From assembly GCA_016715075.1 (NCBI GenBank), contig JADKBK010000025.1, positions 1 to 25,568 on the forward strand: a stretch of 25,568 bases of DNA, read 5' to 3'. Origin of the DNA: Bacteroidales bacterium (GTDB lineage: Bacteria > Bacteroidota > Bacteroidia > Bacteroidales > VadinHA17). Of this stretch, positions 15,998-23,700 are shown piece by piece. A program made the translations under genes and the position numbers. Under the pieces are notes generated by a model. That model ran no database searches. It was not told the origin of the DNA and worked only from the letters and a program-made list of their open reading frames with translations. Each line of letters opens with the position of its first letter. Positions within the stretch are counted from its first letter, which is position 1.

Positions 15998-18887
15998 AAA
16001 CTATTATGTTACCAGAACCAGCAACAGCGGCAGCATCAATAAGTATCGCGTTTGAATTAAAGTCAAATGTCTTGGTTCCAACAGCAGCATCTACAGTCCA
16101 GTGGAAGGTTGAACCACTTACTGCAGTGACATTGTAAACAACATTCTTATCAGTTACACAGATCTTATCGCGACCTGAAATTGGCTGCGGGATTGGTTCC
16201 GGATTAATTGTGAAAACGGCAGTAGTGGCTGTTCCTGTACATCCGAATGAACTGACTGGTGTGATTGTATATGTAGCTGTAATCGGGGCTGCTGAATAAT
16301 TATTAATGGCGTCGTTAATATGAATGGTTCCCAGGGGATCCGCAGCCACATTGGCGCCGGCAGTTCCCTGTGAGGAAGCATCAGAAATTACAGGTACCGG
16401 CCAGTTGAACAGTGTACCTGCCGGTGTATTGGCAGGAACCAGAACGATCTCTTTTCCTATTGCAACCCCGCTGCAGACAGTTTTTATCTGAGCAGGCATG
16501 ATAACCGGTTGCGGACGGATTGTAATAACCACATCAACCGCAGCCCCGATACAGTTCGGAGCCAGTATTGGCTGAACACGGTATGTGACAGTCCTGTTAA
16601 CTCCAGTTGTATTGGTATAATGATCTGTTGACAGATAATTTGCAGGAGCTGTTGCATTTGGCAGCGCTGCGTTTCCGGCATCAGTAAGACCGGCAGATAC
16701 TGATTTGCTTATGATGTTATAATAGGTAGGAATAACACTTCCTGCTGCCTCCTTCAGTATTAGTCCTATCGGAGAATTACTGCAGGCAAATGCATCCAAT
16801 GCCGGATCGAGAACCGGTTCTGAACCAACAGTTACAATTATCGCGACCGGTGTTCCTGCACAGCCGTCTATATATGGTGTTACGGTATAGGTTGCCGTTC
16901 CCAGGCTACCCATGGTGTTCAGGAAGGTATCGGTAATGTTAGCGGCTGAAGCAGATCCTCTGGCTGACCCGCCAGTGAAACTGGCATTGACCGGATTAAG
17001 CACAGGCGCCGGCCAGGTGAAAGTCACATTTGCACCGGGATTGACAAAATTATTCATCAGTATCTGATAATCCAGCGCATTGCCTGAACAGGCAGCCGTA
17101 TTCTGCCCGGCAGTTATTACCGGCTCGGGTTTAATGTTTACAACAACATTCTGAATATTGCTGCAGCTGTTAGCAGCAAGAGTGTACTGATATGTAACAG
17201 CAATAGGTGCATTTGTAACGTTCCTTAAAGTCTCGTTCGGATTGTTAGTCCCTGAAGTCGGACCGGCCGGAGTAATACCCGGTACACTTGCCCTTATCCA
17301 GTTAAATGTCGTTAAGGCTGTCAGACTTGTTGGAGCATAGCTGAAAGGAGTGTTGCTGCAGACATCCGGGGGTGTGAGGGTAGATGACAGTGACGGAGTC
17401 GGGTTGACGGTTATAGTGAAGGTTTTTGTTGAACCTGCACAGCCAACTGCATTCCATGTGAAAGTTGGTGTCACGATTATAGTAGCCACAACAGGAGCTG
17501 TGCCGGGGTTTACTGCGGTGAATGCAGCAATATTTCCCGTTCCGCTTGCCGGAAGACCAATACCGGCAGCCGAGTTGGTCCATGAATAGGTTGTAGCACC
17601 TATAGTGTTCAGCGTGGTATAGATTATCGCTGCTGTATTTGTATTATTGCAAACTATCTGATTAACAGGCTGATCTACCTGACCTAACGGGTTTACTGTA
17701 ACAGTAACTGTGAAGGTTGCTCCTGAACAGGCTCCGGATAAAGGTGTAACGGTATAGGTAGCTGTTGCCGGAGCTGTTGTGGTGTTTGTAAGTGTCTGGC
17801 TTATGTTTGACTGGCCAACTGCCTGCAGGCTGCCTCCTGTAATGGATCCTGCAGGTGCGAGGACCGGCGCTGTCCAGGTGTAAAGCGTTCCTCCCGGAAC
17901 AATTTCAGCACCACCGTTAACAGGTGTTACTGTGAAGAGGGTTGCGCTGCAGATTGTGGTAGTTTTATTTGAGATCGTCGCAACCGGATTAACAGTGACA
18001 GTTATCGTGAATGGGGTACCAGTGCAGGTGCCTGTAGTCGGCGTTACTGTATATGTAGCCGTTGCGACAGCATTTGTGGTATTGGTGAGTGTCTGGCTGA
18101 TGCTGGCCTGACCGGTGCCCTGGGCGCTGCCTCCGGTGATTGATGCTGCCGGTGCAATTACCGGTGCAATCCAGGTATAAGTAGTAGCCGGCGGAACAAT
18201 TTCCGCACCTCCATTGACGGGTGTTATACTAAAGGCATTACTGCTGCAGATAGCTGCAGTTTTATTTGCAATTACAGCTGCCGGATTAACAGTTACAGTT
18301 ACAGTGAAAGTTGCTCCTGCACACGTTCCCGACATCGGGGTCACAGTATAGGTTGCTGTTGCAACTCCATTGGTCGTGTTCGTGAGTGTCTGGCTGATGC
18401 TTGCCTGACCTGTGCCCTGAGCGCTGCCTCCTGTGATTGATGCTGCCGGTGCAAGTACAGGTGCTGTCCAGGTGTATGTCGTTCCGCCGGGGACTATCTC
18501 TGCCCCGCCATTGACCGGTGTAATACTGAAAGCCGCTCCGCTGCAGATAGTGGCAGTTTTATTTGCAATTGTTGCTCTCGGATTGACTGTGACAGTCACG
18601 GTAAAGGTGCTCCTGCACAGGTTCCCGACATCGGCGTCACTGTATATGTTGCCGTTGCAACTGCATTGGTTGTGTTGGTAAGTGTCTGGCTGATGGCCTG
18701 ACCTGTTGCCCTGGGCGCTGCCTCCGGTTATGGATGCTGCAGGTGCGAGAACAGGAGCTGTCCAGGTGTATGTCGTTCCGCCGGGCACTATCTCTGCCCC
18801 GCCATTGACCGGTGTAATACTGAAAGCCGCTCCGCTGCAGATTGTGGCTGTCTTATTGGCTATTGTGGCATTCGGATTAACAGTCAC
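15921..18887 (-). CDS. Adhesin middle fragment: PKD-like domain repeats
   Basis: This is an internal piece of the giant gene, 988 residues. The first 397 residues are the last four units of the 99-residue PKD-like array (TATICSGAAFSITPVNGGAE, then TYTWTAPVLAPAASITGG). Within the first two units the segment 18608-18705 is read in a wrong frame, giving a stretch rich in H, Q, N and C, because a 1-nt gain at 18705 and a 1-nt loss at 18608 compensate each other. Residues about 398-975 are at least five divergent PKD-like domains, each with an initial VCSNTPF-like and a later Cys. The final residues after SGD are out of frame: the +1 shift near 15963 sends the frame into a stop at 15921. The first ATG is internal to a repeat. 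Confidence 0.78.
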   Translation of the reverse strand: MTVNPNATIANKTATICSGAAFSITPVNGGAEIVPGGTTYTWTAPVLAPAASITGGSAQGNRSGHQPDTYQHNQCSCNGNIYSDADVGNLCRSTFTVTVTVNPRATIANKTATICSGAAFSITPVNGGAEIVPGGTTYTWTAPVLAPAASITGGSAQGTGQASISQTLTNTTNGVATATYTVTPMSGTCAGATFTVTVTVNPAAVIANKTAAICSSNAFSITPVNGGAEIVPPATTYTWIAPVIAPAASITGGSAQGTGQASISQTLTNTTNAVATATYTVTPTTGTCTGTPFTITVTVNPVATISNKTTTICSATLFTVTPVNGGAEIVPGGTLYTWTAPVLAPAGSITGGSLQAVGQSNISQTLTNTTTAPATATYTVTPLSGACSGATFTVTVTVNPLGQVDQPVNQIVCNNTNTAAIIYTTLNTIGATTYSWTNSAAGIGLPASGTGNIAAFTAVNPGTAPVVATIIVTPTFTWNAVGCAGSTKTFTITVNPTPSLSSTLTPPDVCSNTPFSYAPTSLTALTTFNWIRASVPGITPAGPTSGTNNPNETLRNVTNAPIAVTYQYTLAANSCSNIQNVVVNIKPEPVITAGQNTAACSGNALDYQILMNNFVNPGANVTFTWPAPVLNPVNASFTGGSARGSASAANITDTFLNTMGSLGTATYTVTPYIDGCAGTPVAIIVTVGSEPVLDPALDAFACSNSPIGLILKEAAGSVIPTYYNIISKSVSAGLTDAGNAALPNATAPANYLSTDHYTNTTGVNRTVTYRVQPILAPNCIGAAVDVVITIRPQPVIMPAQIKTVCSGVAIGKEIVLVPANTPAGTLFNWPVPVISDASSQGTAGANVAADPLGTIHINDAINNYSAAPITATYTITPVSSFGCTGTATTAVFTINPEPIPQPISGRDKICVTDKNVVYNVTAVSGSTFHWTVDAAVGTKTFDFNSNAILIDAAAVAGSGNIIVYETNSYTCSGDLFNIGGPGLFCSCS

Positions 18888-19599
18888 CGTAACTGTAAAT
18901 GTTGCTCCTGCACAGGTCCCCGATGTTGGGGGTTACCGTATGTGGCGTTGCAACTGCATTGGTTGTGTTGGTAAGTGTCTGGCTGATGCTTGCCTGACCG
19001 GTGCCCTGGGCGCTGCCGCCTGTTATGGATGCTGCAGGTGCAAGAACGGGAGCTGTCCAGGTGTATGTCGTTCCGCCGGGGACTATCTCTGCCCCGCCAT
19101 TGACCGGTGTAATAGTGAAAGCCGCTCCACTGCATATAGTGGCAGTTTTATTTGCAATTGTGGCTCTCGGATTTACTGTGACAGTCACCGTGAAGGTCGC
19201 TCCTGCACAGGTTCCCGACATCGGCGTCACTGTATATGTTGCCGTTGCAACTGCATTGGTTGTGTTGGTAAGTGTCTGGCTGATGCTTGCCTGACCTGTG
19301 CCCTGGGCGCTGCCTCCTGTTATTGAGGCTGCAGGTGCAAGTACAGGTGCTGTCCAGGTGTATGTCGTTCCGCCGGGGACTATCTCTGCCCCGCCATTGA
19401 CCGGTGTAATACTGAAAGCCGCTCCGCTGCAGATTGTGGCTGTCTTATTGGCTATTGTGGCATTCGGATTAACGGTCACCGTAACTGTAAATGTTGCTCC
19501 TGCACAGGTCGTTGGTAAGGTCTGGCTGATGCTTGCCTGACCTGGGCCCTGGCGCTCGCCTTGATGGATGCTGCAGGTGCAAGAACAGGAGCTGTCCAT
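18877..19599 (-). CDS. Adhesin fragment inside the near-identical PKD-like array
   Basis: This is an open piece of about 240 residues between two indels. The first 19 or so residues (MDSSCSCTCS onward) are out of frame and not real protein. After a net -4 change at about 19551-19564 it reads genuine PKD-like repeat, starting GPGQASISQTL and continuing through two 99-residue units. One unit lacks 17 residues: ISQTLPTTCAGATF replaces ISQTL, then about 17 more residues, then TCAGATF. It drops out of frame again at about 18930, giving HTVTPNIGDLCRS and a stop. It should be read only as part of the giant adhesin. Confidence 0.65.
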   Translation of the reverse strand: MDSSCSCTCSIHQGERQGPGQASISQTLPTTCAGATFTVTVTVNPNATIANKTATICSGAAFSITPVNGGAEIVPGGTTYTWTAPVLAPAASITGGSAQGTGQASISQTLTNTTNAVATATYTVTPMSGTCAGATFTVTVTVNPRATIANKTATICSGAAFTITPVNGGAEIVPGGTTYTWTAPVLAPAASITGGSAQGTGQASISQTLTNTTNAVATPHTVTPNIGDLCRSNIYSYGDC

Positions 19600-19769
19600 G
19601 TGTATGTCGTTCCGCCGGGGACTATCTCTGCCCCGCCATTGACCGGTGTAATAGTGAAAGCCGCTCCGCTGCAGATAGTGGCAGTTTTATTTGCAATTGT
19701 TGCTCTCGGATTTACTGTGACGGTCACCGTAAAGGTCGCTCCTGCACAGGTTCCCGACATCGGCGTCAC
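19476..19769 (-). CDS. Adhesin fragment, one PKD-like unit between two frame breaks
   Basis: From an internal ATG this gives 97 residues, but the genuine reading frame continues upstream without a stop to the break at 19982-19984. It encodes one 99-residue PKD-like unit (MSGTCAGATFTVTVTVNPRA, then TATICSGAAFTITP). After SITGG-equivalent codons near 19560 the frame is lost, and the last 25 or so residues (KASARAQVRQASARPYQRP) are not real. It is part of the giant adhesin, not an independent gene. Confidence 0.55.
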   Translation of the reverse strand: MTPMSGTCAGATFTVTVTVNPRATIANKTATICSGAAFTITPVNGGAEIVPGGTTYTWTAPVLAPAASIKASARAQVRQASARPYQRPVQEQHLQLR

Positions 19770-19918
19770 TGTATATGTTGCCGTTGCAACTGCATTGGTC
19801 GTATTCGTGAGTGTCTGGCTGATGCTTGCCTGACCCGTGCCCTGGGCGCTGCCTCCGGTTATTGAGGCTGCAGGTGCAAGTACCGGTGCTGTCCAGGTGT
19901 ATGTCGTTCCGCCAGGGA

Positions 19919-20782
19919 CTATCTCTGCCCCGCCATTGACCGGTGTAATAGTGAAAGCCGCTCCGCTGCAGATTGTGGCAGTTTATTTGCAATTGTTGCT
20001 CTCGGATTGACTGTGACAGTCACCGTAAAGGTCGCTCCTGCACAGGTTCCCGACATCGGCGTCACTGTATATGTTGCCGTTGCAACTGCATTGGTCGTGT
20101 TGGTAAGTGTCTGGCTGATACTGGCCTGACCGGTGCCCTGGGCGCTGCCTCCTGTTATTGAGGCTGCAGGTGCAAGTACAGGAGCTGTCCAGGTGTATGT
20201 CGTTCCGCCGGGCACTATCTCTGCCCCGCCATTGACCGGTGTAATACTGAAAGCCGCTCCGCTGCAGATTGTGGCAGTTTTATTTGCAATTGTTGCTCTC
20301 GGATTGACTGTGACAGTCACTGTAAAGGTTGCTCCTGCACAGGTTCCCGACATCGGCGTCACTGTATATGTTGCCGTTGCAACTGCATTGGTCGTGTTGG
20401 TAAGTGTCTGGCTGATGCTTGCCTGACCGGTGCCCTGGGCGCTGCCTCCTGTTATTGATGCTGCCGGTGCAAGTACAGGTGCTGTCCAGGTGTATGTCGT
20501 TCCGCCGGGGACTATCTCTGCCCCGCCATTGACCGGTGTAATACTGAAAGCTGCACCACTGCATATAGTGGCAGTTTTGCAATTGTTGCTCTCGGATTTA
20601 CTGTGACGGTCACCGTAAAGGTCGCTCCTGCACAGGTTCCCGACATCGGCGTCACTGTATATGTTGCCGTTGCAACTGCATTGGTAATATTGGTAAGTGT
20701 CTGGCTGATGCTTGCCTGACCTGTGCCCTGGGCGCTGCCTCCTGTGATGGATGCTGCAGGTGCAAGAACGGGAGCTGTCCAT
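19919..20782 (-). CDS. Adhesin fragment, two PKD-like units flanked by frame breaks
   Basis: The open frame spans 287 residues. The first 68 or so residues, rich in C, H, Q and N, are out of frame. A 4-nt loss at 20578 (ATTT missing from cagttttATTTgcaattg) then brings in the genuine PKD-like sequence TATICSGAAFSITPVNGGAE for two nearly identical 99-residue units. A 1-nt loss in a T run at 19982-19984 ends it, giving ANKLPQSAAERLSLLHRS and a stop at 19919. The genuine part carries the usual two cysteines per unit. It is part of the giant adhesin. Confidence 0.6.
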   Translation of the reverse strand: MDSSRSCTCSIHHRRQRPGHRSGKHQPDTYQYYQCSCNGNIYSDADVGNLCRSDLYGDRHSKSESNNCKTATICSGAAFSITPVNGGAEIVPGGTTYTWTAPVLAPAASITGGSAQGTGQASISQTLTNTTNAVATATYTVTPMSGTCAGATFTVTVTVNPRATIANKTATICSGAAFSITPVNGGAEIVPGGTTYTWTAPVLAPAASITGGSAQGTGQASISQTLTNTTNAVATATYTVTPMSGTCAGATFTVTVTVNPRATIANKLPQSAAERLSLLHRSMAGQR

Positions 20783-23700
20783 GTGTATGTCGTTCCGCCG
20801 GGGACTATCTCTGCCCCGCCATTGACCGGTGTAATACTGAAAGCCGCTCCGCTGCAGATAGTGGCAGTTTTATTTGCAATTGTTGCTCTCGGATTGACTG
20901 TGACAGTCACCGTAAAGGTTGCTCCTGCACAGGTTCCCGACATCGGCGTCACTGTATATGTTGCCGTTGCAACTGCATTGGTCGTGTTGGTAAGTGTCTG
21001 GCTGATGCTTGCCTGACCGGTGCCCTGTGCGCTGCCTCCGGTGATTGATGCTGCAGGTGCAAGAACAGGAGCTGTCCAGGTGTATGTCGTTCCGCCGGGG
21101 ACTATCTCTGCCCCGCCATGGACCGGTGTAATACTGAAAGCTGCTCCGCTGCAGATTGTGGCTGTTTTGTTCGCAATTGTGGCTCTCGGATTGACAGTTA
21201 CAGTAATTGTGAAGGTTGCCCCTGTGCATGTTCCTGCTCTGGGTAATAGTGTATAAGTAGCTGTCTGAGGTATATTGGTAGGATTGGTAAGTGTCCCGGT
21301 TAACCCGGCGGCATTTATACCTGTGGCTCCTCCTGTTATTCCGCCGGTTACCACTGGCAGAGCCCAGCTGTAAGTTGTCCCTGCCGGTACGATCCCGTTG
21401 GTTATATTGGCAGGTGTGAACGAAAATGCTGCTCCACTGCAGGCAGCTCCAGTCATATTAGTAATGGCAGGAGTTGGATCAACGTTAACAGTAACAGTAA
21501 AAGTTGCTCCGGTACAGGTTCCGGACAGAGGTGTAACGGTATAGGTAGCTGTCTGGGTAATGTTTGTCGGATTTCCAAGTGTGCCAGTTATAGCTGCAGC
21601 TCCTGCTCCCACAGCTCCGCCGGTGAGTCCGCCTGTTACAACCGGTAATCCCCAGCTGTAAGTTGTACCGGCTGGTACAACGCCGTTGGTGACATTGACA
21701 GGTGTGACTGAGAAGGCAGTACCACCGCAGGTTGTTGTGCTCATGTTTGTCACAGCTGCTACAGGATTAACAATAACAGTTCTTGTTATTGCTGTTCCCG
21801 GACAGGCAGTTGCACCAGGTCCGGTCGGAGTAATACTGTAAGTAACCGTTACAGCTGACGAATAGTTATGCTGCAACTGACGTGTAAGTGTCTCCGTGCC
21901 ATTCCCGTCACCATCGGTTAAAGATCCAGCGATTGGATCTCTTCCGGCAGTCCAGCTGTAACCGGCTGCGGGGAGAGAGGAAACAGTATATGTGAAGATT
22001 GTATTATTGACAGTCGAGTTTAGAGTCAGGGATGCTGTGCCATTACTGCATATTGTCTGGGATGCAGGCGCCGTTCCTGAGATATCAGGTATCGGATAAA
22101 TCCGGATTGTATATACCGGGGGGAGACCGGCCGGAGGGACTGAATTACCACAAGGGTCAGTAACGGAAGTTATCTGGTAATTATATGTTCCTACGGGAAG
22201 TACACCAAGACTGAATGGATTACCGCTGGTATAAGGTGTAATTGCAGGCTGGGCCACTCCGTTCCTTGTATAGTTGATTGTATAGGGAGGAGCGCCACCT
22301 GTCATAACCGAAGTTAATGTGCTGGTAGATCCGAAACAGGCATCCCCGCTCCCTGTAAGTGTTGCGGAATTAAGTGAGGCGCCAATGCTTATCGTTATCT
22401 GATCGGTAACTGCATTGCAAGGACCGGCAGGATCATTGGAGGTCAAAGTGAGTGTAACAGTATGTGCGAGTCTTTCAGCCGCACTTGGAGTATAGACAGG
22501 GTTAAGGACAAGGTTGCTCGGGGCATATGTACCAGTACCACCAGACCACGATCCTGATCCGGCACTCCCTCCAACAGCTCCTCCAAGAGTGGCTGTCCCG
22601 AGTGCACATACCGACTGGTCGGGGCCGGCATTAACAGTAGCTGCCGGATTAACTGTAATTGAACCCGTCCTTGTGACAGTTCCGCAGCCGCCTGTGAGTG
22701 TTATTGTATAGTTGAAAGGACCTGAGGCGGTGGGTGTTCCGCTGATTGTAATGACATTAGCCAGCCAGGCGCCTGAGACCCCGGCCGGCAGTCCGGCAAA
22801 CGTGGCTCCTGTTGCTCCGGTGGTTGAATAGGTAATGTTGGTAATAGCCGTATTTATACACCTGATCTGGCTGTCTGTTCCGGCAGCAGAGGTGAGTGTG
22901 ATAGTGTTATTTGCACTGACTCTTATGGTTCCGGTCCTTGTAATTGTGCCGCAGCCACCAGTAAGGGTTATTGTATAGTTGAAGGTACCCGAAGCAGTAG
23001 GTGTACCGCTAATTGTTATGGCATTTGCTGCCCAGCTGCCTGACACCCCTGCAGGTAGGCCTGCAAAAGTAGCGCCGGTGGCTCCCGTGGTTGAGTATGT
23101 TATATTTGTAAGTAAAGTATTAATACATATTGTCTGATTGTCTGTCCCTGCTGCCGAGGTAAGGGTAATGGTGTTATTCGGAGTCACAGTTATGGTCCCG
23201 GTCCTGGTAACGGTGCCGCATCCTCCGGTCAGGGTAATAGTATAATTAAAAGTACCGGATGCTGTCGGTGTGCCGCTTATAGTTACAACATTAGCCGCCC
23301 AGCCACCTGTAACTCCTGCCGGTAATCCGGCAAAGGTGGCGCCTGTAGCGCCTGTTGTCGAATAGGTAATATTTGTGATCGCGGTACTGATACATCTGGT
23401 CTGGCTGTCTGTTCCTGCTGCAGAGGTAAGGGTAATGGTGTTATTAGGCCTGACAGTTATAACACCGGATCTGGTTATATTCCCGCAACCTCCGGTTAAA
23501 GTAACAGTATAATTGAATGTACCTGCTGCAGTTGGTGTTCCATTGATATTAATGACATTGGCTGCCCAGCTGCCGCTTACTCCTGCCGGCAGGCCGCTGA
23601 AGGTTGCGCCGGTGGCTCCGGTTGTGGTATACCGGATATTTGTTATGGCAGTATTGATACATCTGTTCTGGTTCTCCGTAGCTGCAGCCGATGTAAGGGT

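Larger units (their letters stand above)
17694..21192 (-). repeat. Twelve tandem PKD-like repeats (99 aa, 297 bp), mostly near-identical
   Basis: Anchored on the ttgaccgg motif, units start at 21119, 20822, 20529, 20232, 19936, 19639, 19397, 19100, 18805 and 18511, with diverged copies at 18214 and 17917. Intact spacing is exactly 297 bp. The deviating spacings are 293, 296, 242, 295 and 294. Their sum (65 bp short) accounts exactly for the array length of 3499 bp. Each unit has two Cys (TICSGA and GTCAGA). Confidence 0.9.

Noticed and set aside
12014..20582. Seven independent adjacent adhesin genes
   Set aside because: No fragment has a signal peptide, start context or own sorting domain except the last. 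All breaks fall in mid-repeat and are explained by small indels.
5196..21192. CRISPR array
   Set aside because: The direct repeats are long coding units of 249 and 297 bp in frame, not 20-50 bp repeats with unique spacers.
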